Source: Congeria kusceri (lineage: Eukaryota > Mollusca > Bivalvia > Myida > Dreissenidae). Taken from it: a stretch of DNA of 64,000 bases. This document shows positions 54,300 through 64,000 of the stretch, piece after piece. A program made the position numbers and the translations under genes. Position 1 is the first letter of the stretch. Each line of letters opens with the position of its first letter. The notes beneath the pieces were generated by a model. That model saw only the letters and a list, made by a program, of their open reading frames with translations. It made no database searches and was not told the DNA's origin. Location of the stretch: positions 62,001-126,000 of the forward strand of contig JAPFQT010000078.1 in assembly GCA_027627225.1 (NCBI GenBank), in the 5' to 3' direction.

Positions 54300-55350
54300 G
54301 TATGTATTAAAAACAAAATGTGTCTATGCTACCACAACTTGGCAACATAAATCAGTATTATGTTCGAAAAGAAGTTTAACTGTACAAAGTTGTGTAAATA
54401 CGTGTAGCATGTGTCTCAAGATTTCGTAAATTCAAACAAGAGTTGCAAGTGCAAATTTTACCAAAATACACACGATAACATCTCGCTTGATTGAAATGCT
54501 ATATAAATAGAAATAATTCACTCAATTAACGTACAAAATAACAGTGCAACAATATTTTACAATCTTAATTGTTAAATTTAACTGAATAAAACTATTCAGG
54601 TCTTATTTATACAAACTGAAAATACAACACGTATTAGACTTACGTTTACATGATTAGCCATTATAACCACATGTTTGGAGTTATGAGTTGTAGTAGTCCG
54701 CTGTGTCAGATTGTAAGACATCCATCTTGTCCGGGAACAACGAACAAATGGTGCGTTTTTTTTCAATGTATTCATGCGCAGTAAACATCGCCAAATCACA
54801 ATCGATGTTTCAACATAAGGAACCCAATCAAAAACCGCGATGCACATTTTACGCCAATCAATTGTGAAAAAGAACGCTCATTGAAATCCACGTGGAAAAC
54901 GCTCAGAGTAAATTTGTTATACCGAAATAGTAAAAACAAATCGGATTACCAGGGGCGTAACTATGCACAGTTAATTTCGCACCTTATGCTTACCGAGCTA
55001 TACGAAGGGCAAATAACATGAACAAACATTGAAATACAATGACAATAACATTGTATCATCTATCGGAATAAATATGTTTGATATATTATTTAGATTTACA
55101 TTATTAAATAAATGCGTATATGGGTTAGAATACTTACTAAATGAAAGACGCTTAAATTAAACTTTTTATTGTGAGTACGGTATGGTCCAGTTCGGTCTAG
55201 CTACGCCCCTGATTACACTGATATCACGGTCTGCATGCACGTGTTTTACATGTTGCATTTTTGGCAGACGAAACTGACCAATCAGAATTTATCCAGATGT
55301 AAACATAACAAACAATGAGCATGACTGAAAATATCTTGCATAGTGATTAT
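54300..55350. other. AT-rich spacer, nothing recognised
   Basis: Only short unsupported ORFs. 'CCAGGGGCGTAACTATGCAC' (54950) and 'GTCTAGCTACGCCCCTGATT' (55195) form an inverted pair ('GGGGCGTAACTA' / 'TAGCTACGCCCC'), possibly the ends of a small TIR element of about 260 bp. Confidence 0.4.
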
Positions 55351-55358
55351 TAGGTGCC

Positions 55359-55545
55359 GTATTCCAGAAACATTCTAACAAAAATCTTATCTTTAACGTT
55401 GAAAACGTATATATTTCATAAACTTTTTATTTCAAATTTAGAGGGCTTTGTGCTTAGTGTTTATTAATAATTAATTTATTACTAACTGCTGTTTATTCTG
55501 TAAGTGAAAATATTTTAAGTTAAACTTAAGATGTTTCTGGAATAC
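55359..55545. mobile_element. 187-bp MITE with GTATTCCAGAAACAT termini
   Basis: GTATTCCAGAAACAT (55359-55373) is perfectly inverted at ATGTTTCTGGAATAC (55531-55545). The interior is AT-rich. Confidence 0.75.
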
Positions 55546-55691
55546 GTTTCCTGAAAAGCAAAGTAAAGAAAAAGATTGGAAAAAATGTGCCGGGAATATT
55601 AAAAAAAGCTAGCAATTAACTTGATTGCAATACTGTTATACTATCATGTTTGATATATTAGGCCTAAACATTTTTTTATATTGTTGTTAGG

Positions 55692-55880
55692 TTAAGTTTA
55701 AACCTTGTTATTTTGGCTCGATTGTGTCGAAAGTTTGAGACTTACTGAGACGCTCTCGAGTCGGTTTCCTGGGTAGGACCAGTACTTGAGAGAGAGATTG
55801 GAACGCTACCCGAGTAGGGATCGAACTCTCGACCTCCCGATCGCAAGGCGGACACCATATCCATTACACCACTGCGACCT
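55692..55880 (-). repeat. SINE family 1, copy 5 (minus strand)
   Basis: The minus strand reads AGGTCGCAGTGGTGTAATGG, ATATGGTGTCCGCCTTGCGA, B-box GAGAGTTCGATCCCTACTC, body 'AGTACTGGTCCTACCCAGGA' and tail 'CGACACAATCGAGCC'. It has the most consensus-like head of the family. Confidence 0.88.
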
Positions 55881-55902
55881 TACTGTTGTTGTTCTTGTTG
55901 TT

Positions 55903-55985
55903 GCGTAGGAATTAAACCACGAGGGCGATAGCCGAGTGATATGATAACTGGCATCGGAATGTAACAACGTTGGTTATTACCGCAA
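55903..55985 (-). repeat. Core fragment of hairpin repeat B, minus strand
   Basis: 'GTAGGAATTAAACCACGAGG' and 'GCGATAGCC' are the reverse complement of the 'GGGC(T)TACGCCCTCGTGGTT' plus 'AATTCCTA' core of repeat B. A 'GTTGGTTATT ACCGC AATAACGAAC' hairpin follows. Confidence 0.6.
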
Positions 55986-56134
55986 TAACGAACGCTTACC
56001 CGTCAATTATTTCGATTCTAACACGATCTGATATAACAATCGTCTGTATTTGTAAAGGTTATGTATGAGAACTATATTTATCTAAACACCGCCCATTTTG
56101 CGCAAAGAAGGCTACATTTACTCGTGCGTTTCTG

Positions 56135-56640
56135 TGACGTCAATAAATAATAATTCAAAATGACGTCAGCTTCATTGATAAACAATGAGCAAATAGCGTC
56201 ATACTTATTGATAAATACAGTGAAAATATTATGTTGACAAGTACAAGTTAAAGCATATTCACAAAACGTAAACGTTTTTGTGAACTTAAATATAAAATAT
56301 GTAGTACAAATGTGGTTTTATTGCGCTACATAATGCAGACATGATTTGTTTGTCACAATTTTGCTATCGCGCGTTTACGCACATGCATTTAACGGAACAA
56401 TTTCTTCGAAATTCCGGAACTATTTTCAAAACATAACCCTCCGCCCATAATTTGTTGCAGAATAGCCCACAGCTATTTGCCTTCTTTATCTATGGAAAAC
56501 TAGCCGCGTGCCGTGTTAGAATTTTAAATGAACAACGTTAACAAATAGTCTAAAAACTGACGTCATTCGTTCACTTATTATAAAGGAAACTTATGTAACC
56601 ATGAATTTGATAAAGATACTGAATGACGTAACTGTGACGG
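56135..56640. promoter_or_regulatory. Cluster of CRE octamers
   Basis: Perfect TGACGTCA palindromes at 56135-56142, 56161-56168 and 56558-56565, with half-site TGACGT/TGACG at 56625 and 56635. CREB/ATF is the known reader of this octamer. No adjacent transcription unit is recognised, so function is inferred from clustering only. Confidence 0.4.
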
Positions 56641-56930
56641 ACAGCGGTGACGCACGTGCGAACGTGAACATGCTCGGAACACTGTAGAATGTACATAGTT
56701 GCAGAGTTCATTTGTCACATCATGCCAAAATAGAAATAATTGGCGTGTTTTAATATCGTACGGGTTTTCGTTTAGGTGGGCGGTTAATTAACCCCGAGAG
56801 CGTTAGTCGATTCCTTTTGATCATAATTCCAAAGCGTTTATAAGCTAATTAACAACGCTCAATCGAACACTATTTCTTAAATCATCAATTTTCATAATAT
56901 TATTATGTTTCCATAGTATAAATCTGCTTC
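56180..56930. other. Spacer around the CRE cluster
   Basis: No gene seen; the composition is slightly less AT-rich than neighbours (e.g. 56640-56700). Confidence 0.4.
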
Positions 56931-56934
56931 GTCG

Positions 56935-57262
56935 CCAGATTATAATATATTCTAAAATGATACTCGCTATTTTTTCTCCAGACAAAGAACACAATTATCG
57001 TCGTTAAACTAACCAATAAACAACGCAGAAAGAAGTTCCGATTCTGAGCGGAGTTATGTAAAAAGTAGTTTAATTTAGGGAAAAAAATGCAAAAATATAT
57101 GTCAAATCATGTTAAAATCAAAATTATTTTGTCGTTCTGACGCGTCGCTATTAAACAATTCGGGCTTACGCCCTCGTGGTTGAATTCCTAGGCATTAGAA
57201 CAAAAAATCGTTGTTTATTGGCAGATAAACAACGAAAAATAGAAAATTATTGTCTAAGTTTA
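56935..57262 (+). repeat. Hairpin repeat B, copy 2
   Basis: From 'CTAAAATGATACTCGCTATT' through 'CAATAAACAACGCAGAAAGA' and 'GGGCTTACGCCCTCGTGGTT' to a hairpin 'TCGTTGTTTAT TGGCAG ATAAACAACGA'. It aligns to copy 3 over its whole length. Confidence 0.88.
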
Positions 57263-57925
57263 ATATTAAAATCATTTCATTTTCAAATGTTTGATTTGAA
57301 ATGTATGACGATGGATGAAAATATGTATCTTACAATTGTCTTCTGTTGTTATTGCAAATGCTGAAATCTGTACCTTCAAAAGAATTCGTTTTGTCATTTT
57401 TTTTAATTATATAAGAGCACACATGGCACACAGAATAAGCAAAAGTTTGAAGATACACACGTAGATGTAGTGCACCAATATTTTTAGTTAAGATAAGTAG
57501 GTTTATTTTTTTGTTCTGAAATAAATCTTAGTTTTGTGAAAAGATTTGTAATATACACGTTAAAAAATATATTAAAACAAAAGTTAAATTTATTAAATTT
57601 TAAGAAAATATTCATTAATATCTTACGACATATTTTTTTTGACGATGAAACGATTCTGAATATAGAGTAGTAAAATACGAGCAATAAAGCAGGAGTGTGT
57701 GATTTGGTTTAGGTAATTTTTAAATGACATCTTAGTATTGATTTCAACACCGATTTTCTTTTTTAAAGACATTTCTTGTTTCCATCTCAATATCCCTAAC
57801 GGGACTACCAAATTATGAATACATATAAATAGCACATACATTTTTCAGGTCACGCCATGTTGCCATTATACAGTAATGTACACTTTTTCAAAAGAATCTT
57901 ATTTGTCATTTGATACGTTTATGTA

Positions 57926-58393
57926 AGGCCAACATTAAAATTAACTTTGTTTGCCATTGCCTACCTACCCGACGAAAGTCCCAACTCAAACAGTTTTGTC
58001 TTCGTTAAATCAAACCAGTTTTTTACATTCCAAATATTCTATATTTTCTTTGTGTTAAATTAAAGCTCGCTCTTCTTCCAGTTTGGTCGTTTTCTACTGG
58101 GTTAACGAATTAATTAATTCTTATCATGTTTTATCAAACTTGTGAAAACTACAGACTGCTTTTCGGCATTCATTGTCTAATTAAAGATGATTGCTAGCAA
58201 GCTCTCGTCATATCGAAAGACACTTGATTATATTATCAAAAGCGATGTCTGCGTTATACGCTATATTCTGACGCTAAATAGATAATAAATTTGCAATAAA
58301 AAAAAAAAATATATATATATTGCCTAGCAACCTACCCGTTACCAGCAACCTTGGGTAGGCAATGGCAAACAAACAATTGTTTAAGGTTGGCCT
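57926..58393. mobile_element. 468-bp TIR element (AGGCCAAC...GTTGGCCT)
   Basis: The left 45 bp ('AGGCCAACATTAAAATTAAC', 'TTTGTTTGCCATTGCC', 'TACCTACCC') is inverted at the right end ('GGGTAGGCAATGGCAAACAA', 'TTGTTTAAGGTTGGCCT'). The interior holds an A-run and an AT dinucleotide tract at 58298-58320. Target duplication not found. A related 'AAAATTAACTTTATTTGCCA' occurs at 60716. Confidence 0.75.
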
Positions 58394-58503
58394 GACAATG
58401 ATTAAGATGCGTATTTATATGTTCATTATATTTCGTTTTATAAATGTTTGAACGGATGGGCTTGTGCTTACTGTTCGGAATAAAGTTATTCTTCTTCTAA
58501 GAT

Positions 58504-58735
58504 TAAAGCCGCAGTCCTATGAATATAATTCAATACATCTTAAATTGGCATAAGTTCTAATGAACATAAGTGCCATTTATTCGCCTGAAAACTGTTTATT
58601 ATTTACAAAATGCAATTTATAATGTCTATGTTCGAAAACACTTGGTCCAAACAGAATACACACTCATGTACATGCTGATTTACTCCAGAGGCATCACCAG
58701 CTATCGCATACAGACACAAATCAATAAAAAGTTAC
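58504..58735 (+). repeat. Dispersed repeat A, copy 2
   Basis: See copy 1 at 22300-22535; same order of shared phrases. Followed directly by the 'TGTGACCCAGTTTCGAACTT' repeat. Confidence 0.85.
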
Positions 58736-58737
58736 AA

Positions 58738-58945
58738 CTTTTGATCCCATGTGACCCAGTTTCGAACTTGTCCTAGATATAATTGGGACAAACGTTCTGA
58801 GCAAGTTTCATGATTATTGGGCTATAAATGGGGCCTCAATAGTTTTCACAAGCTTTTTCTCCAATTTGGCATCTTGACCTAGTTTTTTAGCAGATGTGAC
58901 CTAGTTTCGAACTCTTCTGATATATAATTGCACACATCTATGAAT
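58738..58945 (+). repeat. 'TGACCCAGTTTCGAACTT' repeat
   Basis: Two occurrences of 'GATGTGACC.AGTTTCGAACT' with 'AGATATAATTGGGACAAACG' and 'GCAAGTTTCATGATTATTGG' show two subunits (58748 and 58895). Related to the start of the window. Confidence 0.65.
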
Positions 58946-59311
58946 GAGACAAGCAGTAAATGTCAGAAGTTAGTGGAGGAAATTACGTAACCAAAGTATT
59001 CATTTATCAATCTAAAGGGTACTATACATTAAGCCATCATATTGTTGTATTATCAGAGAGTCTATATTATCAGAAGAGCAAATTAAGCTCTCATTCTAGC
59101 ACGGCATACGTTTTCTTTAGGCGAAAAAAGGGTAGGTAGGTAGGAAGGATATTTTGTTTGTGTAAATGGTCAACTTCAAGATTCAATCAAAACGGTGACA
59201 GTGTAGAAAGACTGTCAGCGACAAAGAAACTAAAAGCATGTGAATAATGACTGAATTTTTGCTAAAAAGGAAACATCTTAAATTCTCCACCTTTAAACGT
59301 TCTAATGTGGC

Positions 59312-59655
59312 TTCTAAATTCAATAGTCTAAAATGATACTGGCTAATTTTTCTAGAGATAAAGAACAAAATTATCGTTATTAAACTACCCAATAAACAAC
59401 ACAAAAAGAAGTCCCAATTTTGAGCAGAGCATAGTAAAAACAATTGCAAAAATATTATGTCAAAACATGTTAGAATCAAAATAATGTTCTCATTATCGTT
59501 GTTTATCGGCCAATAAGCAACTCTGTTATTTCTGATGTGAGGCTATTAAACTACTTGGTCTAATGCCCATGTGGTTTAATTCCTAATCATCAGAACTCCA
59601 AATCGTTGTTTATTGGGTGATAAACAACGTTAACAATGAAATTATTTCTGAAGTA
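59312..59655 (+). repeat. Hairpin repeat B, copy 3
   Basis: 'CTAAAATGATACTGGCTAAT', 'CCCAATAAACAACACAAAAA', then 'ATCGTTGTTTATCGGCCAAT', the core 'ATGCCCATGTGGTTTAATTC' and the hairpin 'TCGTTGTTTAT TGGGTG ATAAACAACG'. Confidence 0.88.
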
Positions 59656-59659
59656 TACA

Positions 59660-62145
59660 ACATCATAATAAAAACGAATTTGTAAGTAACAAACACATCT
59701 TTTTTCGAGCTTATAATATTATGCAAACGGAATTACATACATGCCAGGTCAATCTGCAACGGGCCAGAATAACCGATGAAGCTTAGTAGTTAGGAGCACC
59801 AATTGTAAGTGCATCGTAGCCAAAGATCCATATATAAACATGTGTATTTATAGATCTTTGTTCGTAGCCAAATTAGTGAAAATAGATCATACGATGCAAG
59901 ATCTCAATTGTCCATGGCACAGTTTAAAATTAACAAACTGCAGTAATTTGTTGTCCAAGTATTCAGAATTAGAATCGGTAACAAGAAAAATGGGTTCCGC
60001 AACTAGTCAAAAATAACCAATGTAGTGCATTAATTTGGTGGTCTCATTCCAGGGTAAATATTTTGGTTACATATAAGTAAATAGCGAAAGTAATGATGTA
60101 ATTAGTTTAAAGTTACAATTTTAATATATTTAATTTTTTTAGAAAATCTAATTGTACAAAATTACATGATATACACATTATAATACATAGTACATAAATT
60201 TTTATCTTAGATGTTTAAAATTAAATGTTAGAAAACAGGTTTGAAATTTTGCTGTTTTGAAAAAGGCCTCTTTCTGGTTTCGATTTACAGATCAATAGCC
60301 TGCAAAGAAATGAAGTAGTTTTTGGCGATACCTGTTTTGGACATTCCTCTCTCAAAAGACTGTTGGCTTCCGCCAAAAACTAAATGAATATTCAAAACAA
60401 ACCGGTAATATCCTTCAACATTGTTTTAAAGTGGATGCTGTCCAAACAAAACACTTATTTATCCAAAAAACATATAATTATTGGAAAAAGATAAATACAA
60501 CAAAAAAATATCTGACAAACACAATAATATGTTTTAGGGTTGGGAATTTTTTTTAGGGTAGGTCAGGTAACCTGAAATATACATAATTTTTTTTAAGCAT
60601 TATGAGTAATAATACACACATCATCTCGGCAGACAGTACCAAATCAATAACAAAGAAATGTATGTCTAAGAAGGATAGGAACAGATACACTGGTTGAGCT
60701 ATAACAACTTGAACATAAAATTAACTTTATTTGCCATGCCACAGAATTTGATGTTTTCCTAATAACTACACCATCACAGGGTTAGGGTCATGATATTATT
60801 GATGACAGATGTTTTTCCATGCAATAAAGAAAGACATGATACAACAGTACACTCCCTAAATTACTGAATTTGTCCACAAAAAAAGCAAGTACAACATTTT
60901 TTATGAACCCCCCAAAAATGAAAATGCTAGTAATTTTATTGCTAAATTGAAGAAAATTTGACTTATTATTTATAAGTTAATTATATTTGATTTGCTACAA
61001 GTGATGTACAATACTGTAACATGACATGATAATAACACAATTTCCAATGCTCACCAATAAAGCTACAAATGTTGCCACTTATTTTCCAATCCAATCTAAA
61101 GATCTGCCTTTGTATAGAAACATTCTTTAGTGAAGTTAGCAGCCTTTGTGAGACCAGAGCTAATAAGCTCGGACATCAAAACACAAAGGTAGCATTCAAG
61201 GTGTTGGCAATTTTGTATATAATTATGAAAATACTTAAATAAAATTATCCCTCTGAGATAATTATGATTGGACCATCAATCAATCATTCACAATCTGTTG
61301 GCATCTGAATGCAGACAAATAAAACATCGTCCTAGTCAACAACAAGCAAAAAGTGACAACTAGATTTATGAAATACGCAACTATTTTCGGTACACTGACA
61401 AGCTCTAATTTCCAAATAATTGGCAGTTATTGATCTGTTATTTTTTAAAATAAGTATTTGATAGGTTTTGTTAAAATCTTAGTGTGCCAGAAATCAATTA
61501 ACGAGATAATACCCTCTAGTGACAAATTACACATAGTTATAGTTTTCCTTTTTTAGTTGTTCACAGTACAAATAAAGGTACGGCTATTTCAAAGCCAAAC
61601 AGCCAAAGAACTATGATCCTAACAGCTATAGGCCAGGCAGATTCCATTACGTATAAGTAAGAAGTGCCGTTTTGAATATTGTCACTTTTTAATTTGTCAA
61701 ATGGTAATCATTATGATAATGAATATGATTAGAACATGACATGGTGGGAATATTTAAAATAACATCTTTCAATGTAGGATCAAATCATGACTGTACTCGC
61801 AAAAGAAAATAAAATAGTATGTTATGCAGCGTTCTAATTTATTAATGAACGAATTTTTGGGGTCACGCGTGGAGCAGAGTAGAAAAAATCCAATCCTTAC
61901 CTTTTTATCTTGTTATCACCGACTCATGTAAAGGTAAATTTGTTGAGTAGTGAATGTTTATTACTCATTTTATTATTTACGTGGCCATCATCATAATGAT
62001 CAGTTTAGCGGTTATTACAGTCGAGTAGCGGTATAGTTTTACGGATCATTCTGGAGATAGTTGATGCATCACGATTGAAGTCGGTTACATCATATCATAT
62101 CTGAAACTACAATAGGCAGAATGTTATGTGCTGGCAGTTGTAGCG
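59660..62145. other. Long AT-rich spacer
   Basis: No gene recognised. A small fold-back 'AAAGATC..TATATAAA / TTTATAGATCTTT' with a repeated 'CGTAGCCAAA' lies at 59815-59870, and a 'TTTTAGGGTAGGTCAGGTAA' phrase lies at 60551. Confidence 0.45.
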
Positions 62146-62150
62146 GCAAT

Positions 62151-63101
62151 GCTGTAGGCATACTTAATTAAGAGCTGTACTTTTAACAGCGCTGTTAGCG
62201 CAATGACGAGTGCGCTAATTCAGGCACATGCAAATATAAGTACCTGAATTTGTGTCGTTTGCTGCTTAGTCGTAACTTTGTTAAACTTCTTAAGTTTTAT
62301 ATACATGATCAAACATCATTTTTGTTGTTTATCATTGCAATTGCATCTATTTTGAAATATGTAAACTGTGTTTAATAATATTTTGCATGTTAAAATCAAA
62401 AAAAATAAAGGCGAAAACAACACTTTGAGATGCTAATTTGGGAACCGATTTTCGTTTGTTGTTTAGGCGGAACTTTGTTTACATAATAATGTATTAAATG
62501 CACTGTCAAAACATAACTTTAGCTTCTTATAATTGCAATTTAAAATATATAGTAGATGTATGTTTTGTTTTAAACTAATATAATTGTTTTTGTAATTAAT
62601 AAATAAAGCCCCCCAAAACCGCTTGGATTCTGTTTAGTGTATTTGTCTACTTGTGTCAAGTAACCAGTATTATCGCCTAGGGACGTATCTGGAGTATTCG
62701 GTGGTTTTCCAGTAAGTTTGCAGAAAGGTGTTTAATGCGTTAAAGTTGTGAATAGATGTTTTGTTCTGTTCTGTTGTATGTGCTGCATGCAGTAAAATAA
62801 TGTAATAAATACAAACTGACAACGTTACAAATTATTTTATTTCTTTGCAACGTATAGAAAACGCACATCACATACCAAATTAATTTAAGTTTATATTAGT
62901 TTAGATTTTCGATTTATCAATTGAACAACCTACCAAGATTTCCAGCGAAGTCTATTTTTAATTTGTAAAATATCTGATGCACCAGAGCGCTAAAATTATA
63001 TTTTAGCGGTAAAATGAGAGTGCTAATTCATGTACACGCTAATATCCCGCATTTTTATTACCGTTAAAATTTAGCCGTGCTAAAATAAGTATGCCTACAG
63101 C
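62151..63101. mobile_element. 951-bp TIR element, GCTGTAGGCATACTTA termini
   Basis: GCTGTAGGCATACTTA (62151-62166) is perfectly inverted at TAAGTATGCCTACAGC (63086-63101). The similarity extends inward with gaps ('AGTGCGCTAATTCAGGCACA' against inverted 'GTGTACATGAATTAGCACTC'). No transposase ORF. The right end abuts a tRNA-like sequence; 'TAGCGGCAA' before the left end and 'TAGCGGTAA' after the right end differ at one base but are not at equal distance from the termini. Confidence 0.72.
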
Positions 63102-63175
63102 AGCCTAGCGGTAAGCATGTCAGATTTGCGTTCCGTAGATCCCGGGTTCGATTCCTGGCAGAGGTTGAGAATTTT
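63102..63175 (+). repeat. tRNA-like SINE head next to the TIR element
   Basis: A-box-like CCTAGCGGTAAGCATG, B-box GGGTTCGATTCC, with 'ATTTGCGTTCCGTAGATCCC' between. No acceptor-stem pairing, so not a functional tRNA. Confidence 0.6.
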
Positions 63176-63179
63176 TTCA

Positions 63180-63790
63180 TGTACCGTTTCGAGAGACTTG
63201 CTACTGCAGATGCTTAACAAAGTAAAAGGGAATACATTTTCAGATATTTCCAAAAGAAAACAAGACATATAAACTTAGACATAGTATCGCATAACACTTG
63301 CTAATATGGTTGAAAAGCTCGTAGCACAGTCTTTGCATTCATGAAATGTTTCATATTTTTAATATTCAGCAATTTGTTGTTTGTTTATCAGGTTAAGATT
63401 GAGTTTTGCTCAACTCCACAGCTTTTGATCTTCTACAGACTAATCATCTGTCTTCCACAGAGTGTCCTGTTATGAGACGGATAATGGTCATTTTTCACTA
63501 TACCTGTACATGTATATCCGGAGAATATGTCTTAGAAATGAAAACATTGTGTCGGAAAATTAATATATGTAAGTAGCTCACTGAGGAGCATGCACTTAAA
63601 AATCGGACAAAAAATTTGTCTCATTAGGTTCCTTGCCCGACAGGTTTTTTTTATTATTTTGAATTGAAATTTGTTTTAAAAGGCTTTATATATTTTTTAC
63701 TTGTACAGAATTTTACGACTGACCTAAATTCATCAGCTACACATTTGACGCACTAGATATATTGAATTGAATGTCGGACAATTGCCTTCC
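63180..63790. other. AT-rich spacer, nothing recognised
   Basis: No supported feature. Confidence 0.5.
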
Positions 63791-64000
63791 CGGACATATG
63801 CCCTCCCATCAAATTTTAGTCAGGCGGACATATGCCCTCCCTGACATTTGCCACCCCGGACATATGCCCTCCCTGACATTTGCCACCCCGGACATATGCC
63901 CTCCCTGACATTTGCCACCCCGGACATATGCCCTCCCTGACATTTGCCACCCCGGACATATGCCCTCCCTGACATTTGCCACCCCGGACATATGCCCTCC
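63791..64000. repeat. 32-bp minisatellite, runs off the window end
   Basis: GACATATGCCCTCCC plus TGACATTTGCCACCCCG repeats with starts at 63827, 63859, 63891, 63923, 63955 and 63987, with a diverged first unit at 63793. Period 32 bp, very little variation between units. The minus strand has no stops (VANVREGICPGWQMSGRAY), an effect of the unit. Confidence 0.93.

Noticed and set aside
59183..59479. 98-residue hydrophobic minus-strand ORF as a membrane protein
   Set aside because: Its right part overlaps repeat B and the equivalent region of copy 2 does not keep the frame; hydrophobicity follows from AT-rich codons.
1..64000. rRNA genes, mitochondrial insertions, telomeric TTAGGG arrays, prokaryotic operons
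   Set aside because: I looked for conserved rRNA phrases, mitochondrial gene-like ORFs, telomere repeats and ribosome-binding-site-led gene runs and saw none; a similarity search would be needed to exclude short diverged pieces.

Overview
This is an AT-rich, repeat-dense stretch of animal nuclear DNA. It has no operons, no long open reading frames, spliced-exon signatures (pyrimidine tract plus AG / GT), tRNA-derived SINEs, a non-LTR retrotransposon remnant and many short terminal-inverted-repeat (TIR) elements. The repeat style suggests a marine or freshwater mollusc, most likely a bivalve: SINEs resembling the molluscan V-SINE/RUDI type, and dispersed elements built from tandem 150-165 bp subunits with phrases such as 'GGGCATAACTCTG'. 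That taxonomic call is an inference from memory of repeat types, not from a search.

Layout. 0-14 kb is non-coding and made of repeats: a 160-bp-subunit array (1.0-1.6 kb), a LINE reverse-transcriptase C-terminal remnant on the minus strand (3.1-3.4 kb), a degenerate 20-bp array (6.9-7.8 kb), a SINE (8.1 kb), a hAT-like non-autonomous element with an exact 8-bp target-site duplication (8859-9716) and a 290-bp tandem array (11.6-13.0 kb). 14-26 kb holds a set of candidate plus-strand exons. Two exon types are present in duplicated, differently damaged copies (17681/18532 and 23649/24497/24951), with a 21-copy 30-bp minisatellite between them and the first candidate exons. 28.6-37.1 kb is dominated by 150-165 bp-subunit elements, enclosing two candidate minus-strand exons (34.3 and 33.0 kb) and a near-perfect 31-bp hairpin (31.46 kb). 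37-46 kb contains MITEs, the 3' tail of an RTE-like LINE, Ala/Val-type trinucleotide arrays and two TIR elements ending in the same 16-bp sequence.

46.3-54.3 kb is the most unusual part. A locus of several hundred bp has been duplicated at least seven times. Each unit carries a GCGCATGCGT-like palindrome (NRF1-site-like) followed by a GTCGTCTGCATC motif. Four 23-bp minisatellite arrays with partly similar units lie in or beside it, and two large paralogous blocks (49.1-49.9 and 53.6-54.3 kb) share a conserved ORF; one of them contains a datable SINE insertion. 54-64 kb returns to MITEs, a hairpin-bearing repeat family, a cluster of CRE octamers (56.1-56.6 kb), a 950-bp TIR element and, at the window edge, a 32-bp minisatellite that runs off the end.

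No complete protein-coding gene can be supported. The coding evidence is exon-sized and partly pseudogenised. Most short ORFs in all six frames are what a low-complexity AT-rich sequence or a stop-free minisatellite produces by chance.
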